The translations under genes were made by a program, and so were the position numbers. Positions 1-9,227 of a stretch of DNA of 64,000 nucleotides are shown here, one piece after another. This DNA is from Rarobacter faecitabidus. GTDB lineage: Bacteria; Actinomycetota; Actinomycetes; Actinomycetales; Cellulomonadaceae. A model generated the notes under the pieces. The model was not told the origin of the DNA. It made no database searches and saw nothing but the letters and a program-made list of their open reading frames with translations. The stretch's first letter is position 1; the number at the start of each line of letters is the position of its first letter. The stretch is from NCBI RefSeq assembly GCF_006716265.1, contig NZ_VFOS01000001.1:1240001-1304000 (forward strand), read 5' to 3'.

Positions 1-1113
1 CAGCGGGACACCGATCACCGGTAGCAGGCCGATAACGACGCCGATATTGATCAGCGCCTGCCCGATGATCCAGCACGCGATTGCAGCCGTCGTCACCCGT
101 GCCATGGTGTGCTCGTGTCGGCGGATCACGCGAACCATGCCGATACCGAGTGCCGCGAAGAGCGCCAGGACGCAGAGCGTGCCGACGAGTCCGAGTTCCT
201 CGCCGATAACGGCGAAGATGAAGTCATTGTGCGCCTCGGGCAGATAGGACCACTTCTGGCGGCCCGCGCCCAGGCCCACTCCCGTGAATCCGCCCGTACC
301 CAGGCCCCATAGGCCGTGCTTGGTCTGATACGAGGTTCCCTGGGGATCGGCAACATCCGCGTGACCCAGCCACGCTTGGACTCGCTGCACGCGGTTCGGG
401 GCCGACACAACGAACACGATGGCGAAAACGACGATGCCCGCCGCCGCGACGGAGAAGATGCGCATGGGGATCCCCGCCACGAAGAGCGCCCCGGCCGACA
501 GGAGCAGCAGGATAGCCGCCGTCCCCAGGTCGTGACCGCCAATGACGAGCATCGCCGCCAGGCCGATGACGGGCACCGCCGGGATCGCTGCGTGCAGCCA
601 GTGATCCAGCAACTTTTCCTTGCGGAACATGATCGAGCCGAGCCATACCGCGAGCGCGAGCTTGATGAACTCAGACGGCTGAACCGTTATGCCGCCGACG
701 ATGTGCACCCAGTTGGTGTTGCCGCCTTGCCCACGCGCGAGCGGCGTAAAGATCAGGCACTGCATGACGAAGGACACGATCAGCAGGACGCCGGCGGATT
801 TGAGGTAGAAGCCGATGGGGATGCGGGTGGCCAGCAGCATGGGAATAAGTCCCACGAGCACGAACATGCCCTGGTTGAGGAACACCGAGTACACGGACTG
901 CCCATCGCCCAGCGCATCCACGGAGGACGAGGACAACACCATGACGAGCCCCAGAACGAGGAGCATCGTCGTGGCGCCCACCAGCATGTAGTAACTGGTG
1001 AGCGGGGAATCCCAGACCGTCGCCCACCACCCGGGCTGACGAGATGCGTCGCGATGCGGACGAGGGTTGTTTGCGGAACGCGCGGCCTGAGCGTGGGCAT
1101 CAAGTCGTGTCAT
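1..1113 (-). CDS. ftsW: FtsW, lipid II polymerase of the SEDS family (3' end outside window)
   Basis: This is a membrane glycosyltransferase that polymerises lipid II at the septum together with the FtsI transpeptidase. The reading frame is open from an ATG at 1113 to the window edge (371 codons, C-terminus missing). Visible features are a roughly 40-residue polar N-terminus, then successive hydrophobic segments beginning near residue 40 and a typical SEDS stretch WGLGTGG...SYLPEAHNDFIF followed by IGEELG. The start lies 3 bp downstream of the murD stop, so the two are translationally linked. MurG and MurC would be expected next, beyond the window. RodA is the alternative SEDS protein, but the position directly after murD in a dcw cluster favours FtsW. 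Confidence 0.95.
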   Translation of the reverse strand, partial: MTRLDAHAQAARSANNPRPHRDASRQPGWWATVWDSPLTSYYMLVGATTMLLVLGLVMVLSSSSVDALGDGQSVYSVFLNQGMFVLVGLIPMLLATRIPIGFYLKSAGVLLIVSFVMQCLIFTPLARGQGGNTNWVHIVGGITVQPSEFIKLALAVWLGSIMFRKEKLLDHWLHAAIPAVPVIGLAAMLVIGGHDLGTAAILLLLSAGALFVAGIPMRIFSVAAAGIVVFAIVFVVSAPNRVQRVQAWLGHADVADPQGTSYQTKHGLWGLGTGGFTGVGLGAGRQKWSYLPEAHNDFIFAVIGEELGLVGTLCVLALFAALGIGMVRVIRRHEHTMARVTTAAIACWIIGQALINIGVVIGLLPVIGVPL

Positions 1114-1116
1114 CTG

Positions 1117-2559
1117 CTACCGCGCCCCTGTCGCCTCCGCGAGCCGACTCACTGCCGAGGCGAACGCCTGGCCACGGTGCGCGTACGAGCGAAACTGATC
1201 CATGGATGCGCACGCGGGGGCAAGCAACACGACATCGCCGGGCCTGGCCACGCCTGCTGCAAGTTCGACCGCACTACTCATCACCATGTCAGTGTCGCTG
1301 TCATCCGCCTCGAGGGTGGGGATATGCGGCGCGTGTCGGCGAAGTGCCTCCACGATCTGCCCACGTTCGCGGCCGATGACCACGGCGGCTCGCAGTTTGC
1401 GCCCGACCTCGATCACCAGGTCGTCGAAGCTGACCCCCTTCGTCAGGCCGCCTGCGATCCACACGGCCGAGCCATCCACTTGCGCGAGCAGCGCGGCACG
1501 CGCGGCATGCGGATTCGTCGCCTTGGAATCGTCGATATAGCGAACGCCACCTATCGCGGCGATCGTCTCAATCCGGTGGTGGCCGGGATGGAACGACGAC
1601 AGTCCCTCGCTGACGTCCCCTGCGGGCACGCCCACGCTGCGGGCGAGAGCGGCCGCGGCAAGCGCATTCCTGATCACGTGCGATGGAATCGACCCGTCGG
1701 CGCCCCCCAGATGACCCAGGTCGTCGAGAGTGCCGATCTCCTCGCTGCTTCGATGACGGAGCGGATCTGCGGGATCCGCATGAAAGGCCCGGTCGACGAT
1801 GATCGACTCCACCAGCCCGATCTCGCCGGGTCCCGGCGCCCCGAGGGTGAAGCCGATGGCGCGGGCGCCATCGGTCACGTCCGCCTCGCGCACCATAGCG
1901 GTGATGGCCTCGTCTCCCACGGGATACACCAGGGCGCCTGTGACGCCGGCGAAGATCTTGGCCTTCGCCGCGGCGTACGCCGCCATGGATCCGTGCCAGT
2001 CGAGGTGGTCCTCGGCGAGGTTGAGCACCGCCGCTGCGTGCGCTTGCAGGGAATGCGTGAAGTGGAGTTGGAAACTCGAGAGTTCGACGACCAGCACCTC
2101 CAGCGCCGGATCGAGTGCGGCGGTGATCAGGGGCGTGCCCACGTTGCCAACCACCGCGTGCGGGACGCCCGCGGCGTCAAGGATCGCGCCCGTCATCAGG
2201 GCCGTCGTTGTCTTCCCGTTCGTTCCGGTCACGGCCAGCCATGCGGCAGGCTTTCCCGTCCGCGTACCGGCCACGCGCAGCCGCCAGGAGAGCTCGACCT
2301 CGGACCAGATCGGGATCTCGAGCAGATCGGCGCGGACGAAGATATCCGATCGCGGCTGCCACCCGGGCGAGGCGACGATGACGTCGATGTCCGCGAGGTC
2401 GACGGCGGAATCGTCCGCGAAGTCCGCGCCACCGCCCGCGTCGAGCGTGGTGATGGCGCGAGCCCGACCGGTAAGGGCCTCGACCACGGCCGTACCTGTC
2501 ACGCCGAGCCCGACCACCAGTACGTGTGCATCGGCGAGGGCGGGAACAGCGGTGGTCAC
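1117..2559 (-). CDS. murD: UDP-N-acetylmuramoyl-L-alanine--D-glutamate ligase
   Basis: Cytoplasmic Mur ligase that adds D-glutamate to UDP-MurNAc-L-Ala using ATP. The 480-residue protein has an N-terminal Rossmann motif (VLVVGLGVTG), the Mur ligase ATP loop (VTGTNGKTTT) and the central NLAEDHLDWHGS segment. The frame stays open far upstream, but that part is antisense-like sequence running over mraY. I place the start at the GTG at 2559, whose GTGA overlaps the mraY stop by 4 bp; the protein then begins directly at the usual MurD N-terminus. Length is normal for the family. Confidence 0.96.
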   Translation of the reverse strand: MTTAVPALADAHVLVVGLGVTGTAVVEALTGRARAITTLDAGGGADFADDSAVDLADIDVIVASPGWQPRSDIFVRADLLEIPIWSEVELSWRLRVAGTRTGKPAAWLAVTGTNGKTTTALMTGAILDAAGVPHAVVGNVGTPLITAALDPALEVLVVELSSFQLHFTHSLQAHAAAVLNLAEDHLDWHGSMAAYAAAKAKIFAGVTGALVYPVGDEAITAMVREADVTDGARAIGFTLGAPGPGEIGLVESIIVDRAFHADPADPLRHRSSEEIGTLDDLGHLGGADGSIPSHVIRNALAAAALARSVGVPAGDVSEGLSSFHPGHHRIETIAAIGGVRYIDDSKATNPHAARAALLAQVDGSAVWIAGGLTKGVSFDDLVIEVGRKLRAAVVIGRERGQIVEALRRHAPHIPTLEADDSDTDMVMSSAVELAAGVARPGDVVLLAPACASMDQFRSYAHRGQAFASAVSRLAEATGAR

Positions 2560-3641
2560 GACGAAGCCACCCACTGCCCGTAGAAGAGTCCGAGTCCGGC
2601 AGCGGCGCACAGCAGCGCGATGACCCAGAAACGGATCACGACGTTCACCTCGTGCCAGCCGCTCAGCTCGAAGTGATGGTGCAACGGTGCCATCTTGAAC
2701 ACTCGTTTGCCCGTCATCTTGAAGAAGCCGATCTGGATCACGTCCGACATCACGATGATGAAGAACAGCCCGCCGATGACCACGGCGAGAACCTCGGTGC
2801 GCGTCAGGATAGAGATCGCCGCGAATGCGCCGCCGAGCGCCAGCGATCCGGTGTCCCCCATGAAAATCTTCGCGGGTGAGGCGTTCCACCACAGGAAGCC
2901 GCAGCACGCGCCTGCTATCGCCGCCGCGACGATCGTCATATCGTACGGATCTCGCACCTGGTAGCAGGTGGAGGCCAGCGCCGTAGGCGACGTGCAATCC
3001 TGGTTGAACTGCCACAGCCCGATGAGCACGTACGCCCCGAAGGAGATCAGCGAGGCGCCAGTCGCGAGCCCGTCTAGTCCATCCGTGAGGTTGACGCCGT
3101 TGGACCAGGCGGTGATCAGGAAGTTCGCCCAGATCATGAACAGGACGATGCCGATTCCCGTCCCCCAATGGGCGAGGTTGAGCGGCGTGTCGCGCAGGAA
3201 CGATATGTTCATGGACGCGGGTGTTCGCCCGTGCTGGTCGCGGAACTGCAGGACGAGGATCGAGAACGCGACCCCGACGACGCCCTGGCCGATCATTTTC
3301 GCGATCGGCGAGAGCCCCAGGCTACGTTCCTTGCGGATCTTCGTGTAGTCGTCGAGGAAACCGACTATTCCCAGACCGACCATGAGGCCCACAGCCAGGA
3401 TGGCCGACATGCCGGGGGGGCGTCCCATGACGATCGACGCGCTCATCCAGCCGATGACGGTCGCCGCAATGATCACGACGCCTCCCATCGTGGGCGTGCC
3501 GCGCTTGACCTGGTGGGACTGAGGGCCATCCTGCCGGATGAACTGACCGTACTGGCGCTTGACCAGGAACCGGATGAACAACGGGGTGCCGACCATCGAC
3601 ACCAGTAGCGCGACCGCGGCGCCGACGATGATGGCGATCAC
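2556..3641 (-). CDS. mraY: Phospho-N-acetylmuramoyl-pentapeptide transferase
   Basis: Integral membrane enzyme that transfers phospho-MurNAc-pentapeptide to undecaprenyl phosphate, giving lipid I. The 361-residue product shows the family signatures: DDYTKI after the second cytoplasmic loop, NLTDGLDGLATG, FMGDTGSLALGG and the HHHFE histidine motif near the C-terminus. Several transmembrane helices are evident. The GTG at 3641 is chosen because it overlaps the murF stop as GTGA and gives the common N-terminus beginning VIAIIVGAAV; a longer start at 3683 would add 14 residues translated from inside murF. Confidence 0.96.
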   Translation of the reverse strand: MIAIIVGAAVALLVSMVGTPLFIRFLVKRQYGQFIRQDGPQSHQVKRGTPTMGGVVIIAATVIGWMSASIVMGRPPGMSAILAVGLMVGLGIVGFLDDYTKIRKERSLGLSPIAKMIGQGVVGVAFSILVLQFRDQHGRTPASMNISFLRDTPLNLAHWGTGIGIVLFMIWANFLITAWSNGVNLTDGLDGLATGASLISFGAYVLIGLWQFNQDCTSPTALASTCYQVRDPYDMTIVAAAIAGACCGFLWWNASPAKIFMGDTGSLALGGAFAAISILTRTEVLAVVIGGLFFIIVMSDVIQIGFFKMTGKRVFKMAPLHHHFELSGWHEVNVVIRFWVIALLCAAAGLGLFYGQWVASS

Positions 3642-5041
3642 GCGAAGCTCCCTTCCGTGGCCAGTTCGTCGGCCAGTTGCCACAGGCCCGCGCCATGCGA
3701 GGACTTGATGAGGACCACGTCGCCCGGCTGCAATTGCGCTGACAGGATCTCGCGGGCCTCGTCCAGCGTCTCTGCGAAGCGAGCCTCATCGCCCCACGAG
3801 CCCTCCTGCGTGACGCCGTCGAAGATGCTCGAGGCACCGCGGCCGACCACGATGGTGAGCGAGATGTTGAGCCGGACGGCAAGCAGCCCGATGTCGTGGT
3901 GATGAGCGCGTGAGGCGTCACCCAGTTCAAGCATCTCGCCCAGGAGCGCCACGGTGCGCCGCTTACGCCCTGCGATGACCGCGAGCGTCCGCAGGGCAGC
4001 CTTCATCGAGTCCGGATTCGCGTTGTACGAATCGTCGATGACGGTCACGCCGTCAGCACGCGTGGTGACGTGCATCCGATGCGGCGACATGGCAGTGGCA
4101 TCGCTGATCAGGGCCGCCGCGTCGGCCACATCGATGCCCACCTCGCCCACTGCTGCGATAGCCGCGAGGGCGTTCGAGACATTGTGCGCGCCGATCAGGC
4201 GCAGGCTCACGGGGGCGCTCAGCTCGGTCCGCGCATCGTAGGCGTTGAAATCGGCGCCGCCGTCGGGCCTGATCGAGACGTCGCGGGCCATGAGGGTGGT
4301 TCCTCGCACATTGCCGAACGTCACGACGGGGCCGTCCGCGAGGTCGGCCATGGCCGCGACCCGCAGGTCGTCGGCGTTGAGGATGGCGGTGCCGCCGGGG
4401 CGCAGACCCTGGACGAGCTCGGCCTTCGCCTTCGCGACCGCCTCGATCCCGCCGAACTCGCCGACATGCGCCTGGCCGACCATCAGCACGATCGCGATGT
4501 CCGGCGGCGCGATGGACGTCAGGTAGGTGAGCTCGCCCAGGTGATTGGCCCCCATTTCGAGGACGAGGAAGCGCGTGGACTCATCGGCCCGTAGCACGGT
4601 AAGGGGCAGGCCCACCTCGTTGTTGAACGACGCGACGGGCGCAATGGTGGGTCCGCGCGAGCTGAGCATCTGAAGGAGCAGGTCCTTGGTCGTGGTCTTC
4701 CCGGCTGAGCCGGTCACGGCGATGACCCGGATGTCGCCGGAATCGCGCAGTCTCGCGAGCCACGCCCGTGCCAGCGCTCCGAGGGCCGCGAGCGCGTCGG
4801 GGACCACGATCGTCGAAGCGCCCTCCGCCTCACGCTCGGCGATGACTGCAACGGCGCCGTTTGCGACCGCGGCGTCGATGAAGTCGTGACCGTCTGCCGC
4901 CGAGCCCTTGAGGGCGACGAAGAGGCTGCCCGGGATGGCCTCGCGCGAGTCCGTCACGACGGGGCCGGTCACTGTCGCGTCGGTCCCTCGCAGGCTGCCA
5001 CCGACGAATTCGGCAATCGTAGCGGCGGACAGATTGTTCAC
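3638..5041 (-). CDS. murF: UDP-N-acetylmuramoyl-tripeptide--D-alanyl-D-alanine ligase
   Basis: Adds D-Ala-D-Ala to the UDP-MurNAc-tripeptide, completing the pentapeptide. The 467-residue protein has the Mur ligase ATP loop VTGSAGKTTTKDLL near residue 110, the central motif LEMGANHLGEL and a C-terminal domain with DDSYNANPDSMKAAL. The GTG start at 5041 is preceded by an AAAGGAG ribosome binding site about 8 bp away. Its stop overlaps the mraY start by 4 bp. A 77-bp gap separates it from murE. Confidence 0.96.
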   Translation of the reverse strand: MNNLSAATIAEFVGGSLRGTDATVTGPVVTDSREAIPGSLFVALKGSAADGHDFIDAAVANGAVAVIAEREAEGASTIVVPDALAALGALARAWLARLRDSGDIRVIAVTGSAGKTTTKDLLLQMLSSRGPTIAPVASFNNEVGLPLTVLRADESTRFLVLEMGANHLGELTYLTSIAPPDIAIVLMVGQAHVGEFGGIEAVAKAKAELVQGLRPGGTAILNADDLRVAAMADLADGPVVTFGNVRGTTLMARDVSIRPDGGADFNAYDARTELSAPVSLRLIGAHNVSNALAAIAAVGEVGIDVADAAALISDATAMSPHRMHVTTRADGVTVIDDSYNANPDSMKAALRTLAVIAGRKRRTVALLGEMLELGDASRAHHHDIGLLAVRLNISLTIVVGRGASSIFDGVTQEGSWGDEARFAETLDEAREILSAQLQPGDVVLIKSSHGAGLWQLADELATEGSFA

Positions 5042-5118
5042 GCGAGATTCTCCTTTGGCCGGCCCGTTCGGGCGGCGGCAGCATCGGCGATGTGTATCAG
5101 CATCTAATTATGACGGAA

Positions 5119-6693
5119 CTATGAATCTGCGGAGACTGCCGCGCGGGCGGCGTCGCGATCGTTATACGGATGGAAGACGCCGGCGATCTCCTGGGTCGGC
5201 TCGTGGCCCTTGCCGGTGATGATCACGGTATCGCCGGGCTGGGCCAGTTCGATGCCGCGTGCCACGGCATCCCACCGCGGACTGACCTCGACAACGTCGG
5301 ACAGGTCCGGCCGCACGCGACCGACCCCGGCGAGGATCGCCGACCGGATCTCGGCAGGATCCTCTGAACGCGGGTTCTCGTCGGTGACGACGAGCACGTC
5401 TGCGAGCCGGGCGGCGATCTCGCCCATGATGGGGCGCTTCCCCTGATCGCGATCGCCGTCGGACCCGAAGACGATGACCAGGCGTCCCGCGGTAATGGGC
5501 CGCACCGCCTCGAGGGCGAGCGTGAGCGCGTCGGGCGTGTGCGCGTAGTCGACGATGACGAGCGGATGGTCGGCATCGTCCACCACGCGTTCCATGCGAC
5601 CTGGGATCGCTGTAATCGTCTCGATGCCGCGAGCCGCGGCGGCGAGTTCCACGCCGGACCGATACGCCACGACGACGGCGAGCGCCGCGTTCGACACGTT
5701 GACGAGGCCTGGTAGCGGGCTGTGCACGGTGACCTCGATGCCGCCGGGTCCAACGAGCCGGAAGGACGATCCGACGTTGTCGAGCCCGATCGTCGCCTGA
5801 GTGACCCGCCATTGGGCGGTCTCGTATCCCGGGGATCCGGGCCGTGATGCGACGGTGTCGACGGGAATAGGCGCGTTGTCGGCGAGTCGGACTCCCCACT
5901 CGTCGTCGACGCACACCACCCCGTGCCGGGCGAGCCCCGGTGCGAAAAGCCTCGCCTTGTCAGCGAAGTAGTTGTCCATGGTGCCGTGAAAGTCGAGGTG
6001 GTCGCGCTGCAGGTTGGTGAAGGCGACGACGTCGAACTTGGCCCCCGCGACGCGGTCGAGCGCGAGGGCGTGCGATGACACCTCCGTGGTCAGCGCGGTT
6101 GCACCTCGCTCGCTCGCCATGGCCGTGATCGCCTGCAGCACGGGAGCCTCGACGGTCGTGCGCGGGCTCGGGATCGAATCCTGCCCCACCCGCAGTTCCA
6201 CCGTGCCGAGGAGTGCGGTCGTGTGATCGCCTCCGGACAGCGCGGCGTCGATGAAGTACGTGGTGGTCGTCTTGCCGTTCGTCCCGGTGACCCCGACGGT
6301 CGTGATGCCACGCGACGGATAGTTGTAGAACCACGCCGCGATGTCTCCGGCCAGGGCACGCTGGGTGGATGTCTCGCGCAGGACGACCACGGGGATCGAG
6401 GCCCCGCCTTCGTCCCGCAGCAGCGTCGCGCCCGCGTCATCGGTGATGATCGCCACGGCCCCGGCGCGCTGCGCATCGACGGCGAATCTAGCGCCGTGGG
6501 TCTTGAGCCCTTGGAAGGCGATGAAGACGTCTCCCGGCAGCAGATCCGAGGTTCCCACGGCCAAGCCGGTGAACTGAATCTCGCGTGCAGTGAGGTCGAG
6601 CAGGACGAGCGAGTCCGCGTAGTGATCGACGAGTTCTCCGAGGCTACGGGCATATTTCGCGGCAGGGCGAAGCCGCCCCTGGTCCGAAGTCAT
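5119..6693 (-). CDS. murE: UDP-MurNAc-tripeptide synthetase (MurE)
   Basis: Adds the third residue (a diamino acid) to UDP-MurNAc-L-Ala-D-Glu. The protein has about 524 residues, with the ATP loop VTGTNGKTTTTYF, the segment NLQRDHLDFHGTM and the C-terminal VTDENPRSEDP. The last motif aligns with the DNPR diaminopimelate-recognition motif of E. coli and M. tuberculosis MurE but reads ENPR, so the diamino acid used (meso-DAP, Lys or Orn) is left open. The ATG at 6693 is chosen; a TTG at 6702 in the same frame is an alternative, and neither has an ideally spaced ribosome binding site. Confidence 0.94.
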   Translation of the reverse strand: MTSDQGRLRPAAKYARSLGELVDHYADSLVLLDLTAREIQFTGLAVGTSDLLPGDVFIAFQGLKTHGARFAVDAQRAGAVAIITDDAGATLLRDEGGASIPVVVLRETSTQRALAGDIAAWFYNYPSRGITTVGVTGTNGKTTTTYFIDAALSGGDHTTALLGTVELRVGQDSIPSPRTTVEAPVLQAITAMASERGATALTTEVSSHALALDRVAGAKFDVVAFTNLQRDHLDFHGTMDNYFADKARLFAPGLARHGVVCVDDEWGVRLADNAPIPVDTVASRPGSPGYETAQWRVTQATIGLDNVGSSFRLVGPGGIEVTVHSPLPGLVNVSNAALAVVVAYRSGVELAAAARGIETITAIPGRMERVVDDADHPLVIVDYAHTPDALTLALEAVRPITAGRLVIVFGSDGDRDQGKRPIMGEIAARLADVLVVTDENPRSEDPAEIRSAILAGVGRVRPDLSDVVEVSPRWDAVARGIELAQPGDTVIITGKGHEPTQEIAGVFHPYNDRDAARAAVSADS

Positions 6694-6736
6694 GATCGCC
6701 AATCTACCGCTCGCGAGTCACCTTCTCCGACTCGGC

Positions 6737-9208
6737 TCACCACTCCTCCTTGTAGAGCTTCGGGGATTCTGTACTCGGTTCGACCCCGAGGCGTTGCAGC
6801 GCGTAGGAACCGACCTCGGCGAATACCGGACCCGCCACGGGGCCACCGTAGATGGATATTCGCTCGCTGGGGTTGTTGATCACGACCGAGATCGCCAAGC
6901 GCGGCTTCTCGGCCGGCACGACGCCGATGAACGACGACACGATGTCGTTCATCTGCCCCGAGGCATCCGCTGCCTGCGCCGTTCCGGTCTTGGCGGCGAC
7001 GCGGTAGCCGGGGATCGCACCGGGCTTGCCCGTGCCGTCGATCACCGTGGATTCGAGCATCCGCAGGAGCTGATCAGCGACCTCCTTGCTGATGACCTGG
7101 GTCTGTTCTCCGGCGTCCTTCGTGGTGACGGTGCCGTCAGCCGAGGTGATCGATTGAACGAGGTGCGGCGAGACCCGCTTGCCGCCGTTGCCGATCGTCG
7201 CGAACACGTCGACGGCCTGTAGCGCCGTAACGGACACGCCCTGGCCGAAGAGCACGGCGTGCTTGGTTCGTCCATCCCAATCGTCGACATCGTGCAGGAT
7301 GCCGCGCGATTCGCCGGCCAGTTCGATGCCCGTCTTCTCCCCGAACCCGAACTTGCGCAGGTAGTCGTATCGCACCTGAGTGGGCAGGTCTTCGGCGGCC
7401 ATGAGCGTGCCGGTGTTGGAGGAGTTGGAGAGGATGCCCGTCAGGGTCCACTTCTCCTTCTCGTGATCGTGCGAATCCTTGAAGGTCTGGTTGTTGCTCG
7501 TGGTGTAGCGGTCGGGCACCGTGTACTTGGATTTGGGGGTCGCCAGCCCTGTCTCCAGCAGCGCCGCCACCGTGATCACCTTCGCGGTCGAGCCGGGTTC
7601 GAAGACGTCGGACACCGACTTGGCTCCGCGGTTGGATTCGTCCGTGGCGCCCGGCTTGTTCGGGTCAACGGATCCTGATTCCGCCAGGGCAAGGACCGAC
7701 CCCGTGGGGATGTCGACGACCGTCGCCGAGCCGCCGCTCGCGCCGTACTTCTTGATCTGCTGAGCGAGCGCGTGGGCGGCGACGTACTGGATGTCCCGGT
7801 CGATGGTCAGCGTGATGTTGTCCCCCGGCTGCGCGGCGACGGTTGTCTGCTTGCCGGCGGGGATGACGTGCCCGGTGCCGGAGCGCTCGTAGGTGCGCGA
7901 TCCAGGGGTTCCGGTCAGCTGCTCGTTGAAGGCGGACTCGATACCGGCCTTCCCTTCTCCGGTCGAGCCGACGAAGCCGACGATGTTGCCGCCAACCGTT
8001 CCCGCAGGGTAGACGCGTTGCGAGGTCTCCTCGGAGTAGAGCCCAGCGATGCGCAGTGACGAGATGGCGTCCCACACCTCGGGCAGCAGGCCCTTCTTGA
8101 CGTACTTGAACATCCGATCGCCGGTATAGATGGCGGCGAGTTCGGCCTCGTTCATATCGAGCAGATCCGACGTCAGGCGCGCGGCCTCGGCCGGGCCGCC
8201 CACCTCGATGTCCGCCTCGTTCTTGTGGGTCCATTTGGCGAGTTCACGCTGATTCACCGTGAGGTTGTACCGCTTGACCGACGTCGCCATCACCACCCCG
8301 TTGACATCGGTGATGTCGCCGCGGCTGGCCTGGACCTCCCGCGTGAACGTGATCTGCTTGTAGGCCTCGGCAGCGAGGGCCGAAGCCTCGAAGCCCTGGA
8401 TCCAGACGAGGCGCCCGACGAAGAGGACGAGGACCGCAGCGGCCATTCCCACCAGCCAGTTGGTGCGCACCGATGGGCGTCCGGCGCGCGCTCGCCAGCG
8501 GCCATGCCGCCGCTGGCCCGACTCGACGACCCTCGCCTCCTCGACCCTGCGGGATCTCCCCGGCGCGGAACTGAGTCCGCTGACTTCGCTGGTGGACGAG
8601 GTGCGCGTCGACGACGTGCGCAAGGACGAGCTGCGCGACGACGACGTGCGCAAGGACGCGCTGCGCGTCGACGCCCGGCGCGTGCCGGCAGTCCGTGGTG
8701 CCTGCCCGCCGGCTCGACTGCGACCGTTGCCGCTCGAAGGGCGCGGCGATTTTGCACTGCGTCCGCTGGATACTGAGGGCGCGCCAGATCCGGAGTTGGC
8801 CGTGGTTGCCCCTCGCGGCTTGGTGACGCGCCCGGTATCGTCGCCACGGCCGTGGGCCCGGCTCGAGCCACGCCCCCGGGCGGTTCGCTCGGCGGTGACG
8901 TCGGTCGTTCGGGTTCCCTCCCCGCTTGGCTGGATTCCGGCGCGAGTACCGGGACTCCGCGGCGCCGTGGAACCCGGCTTCGCCTTGCGTGCCGAGTTGG
9001 TAGCCTCACTGCCCGAGGCGCGCGACTGACGCGACGGCGTTGCGTCCCGCCCGGACGCGCCGCCGGCCTGCCTCGATGATCCTGAGCTCCGATTACCGGA
9101 ACCGGAGCGTCGCGTCGCGCCGTCAGGAGACGGGCTCCCGGAACCGCTGCCGCCGGTGGGCCGCCGGCGCGTTACTGGACGATCCGCGTTCCTGCCTGAG
9201 TCAGTCAT
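6737..9208 (-). CDS. ftsI: FtsI/PBP3-type septal peptidoglycan transpeptidase with long disordered N-terminus
   Basis: Class B penicillin-binding protein that cross-links septal peptidoglycan. Of 823 residues, about 1-245 are an unusually long cytoplasmic Ser/Arg/Gly/Thr-rich low-complexity tail. A single transmembrane anchor (about 251-271) and the PBP dimerisation domain (about 285-450) follow. The transpeptidase domain has STAK with nucleophile Ser540, an SSN triad motif at 596-598 and KTG at 740-742. Class B enzymes of this kind are usually about 550-650 residues; the excess is all in the tail. It sits between ftsL and murE in the dcw order. The stop is 43 bp upstream of the chosen murE start. 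Confidence 0.95.
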   Translation of the reverse strand: MTDSGRNADRPVTRRRPTGGSGSGSPSPDGATRRSGSGNRSSGSSRQAGGASGRDATPSRQSRASGSEATNSARKAKPGSTAPRSPGTRAGIQPSGEGTRTTDVTAERTARGRGSSRAHGRGDDTGRVTKPRGATTANSGSGAPSVSSGRSAKSPRPSSGNGRSRAGGQAPRTAGTRRASTRSASLRTSSSRSSSLRTSSTRTSSTSEVSGLSSAPGRSRRVEEARVVESGQRRHGRWRARAGRPSVRTNWLVGMAAAVLVLFVGRLVWIQGFEASALAAEAYKQITFTREVQASRGDITDVNGVVMATSVKRYNLTVNQRELAKWTHKNEADIEVGGPAEAARLTSDLLDMNEAELAAIYTGDRMFKYVKKGLLPEVWDAISSLRIAGLYSEETSQRVYPAGTVGGNIVGFVGSTGEGKAGIESAFNEQLTGTPGSRTYERSGTGHVIPAGKQTTVAAQPGDNITLTIDRDIQYVAAHALAQQIKKYGASGGSATVVDIPTGSVLALAESGSVDPNKPGATDESNRGAKSVSDVFEPGSTAKVITVAALLETGLATPKSKYTVPDRYTTSNNQTFKDSHDHEKEKWTLTGILSNSSNTGTLMAAEDLPTQVRYDYLRKFGFGEKTGIELAGESRGILHDVDDWDGRTKHAVLFGQGVSVTALQAVDVFATIGNGGKRVSPHLVQSITSADGTVTTKDAGEQTQVISKEVADQLLRMLESTVIDGTGKPGAIPGYRVAAKTGTAQAADASGQMNDIVSSFIGVVPAEKPRLAISVVINNPSERISIYGGPVAGPVFAEVGSYALQRLGVEPSTESPKLYKEEW
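8610..8669. repeat. 30-bp tandem repeat inside the ftsI low-complexity region
   Basis: Two nearly identical 30-bp units lie head to tail (8610-8639 and 8640-8669), each containing GACGTGCGCAAGGACG followed by CTGCGCG. A partial copy lies just before them. In the ftsI frame they encode repeated Ser/Arg/Thr decapeptides near residues 180-205. Because the period is a multiple of three, copy-number change would keep the reading frame. Confidence 0.7.
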
Positions 9209-9227
9209 ATCGTTGCCGGATCCGCCG

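Noticed and set aside
316-2583. 755-codon plus-strand reading frame over ftsW/murD
   Set aside because: It is antisense to two clear Mur/division genes, has no family resemblance and Arg/His/Gly-rich composition typical of mirror frames in high-GC DNA.
2560-3168. N-terminal extension of MurD to 683 residues
   Set aside because: The extra part lies over mraY; the GTGA overlap gives a normal-length MurD.
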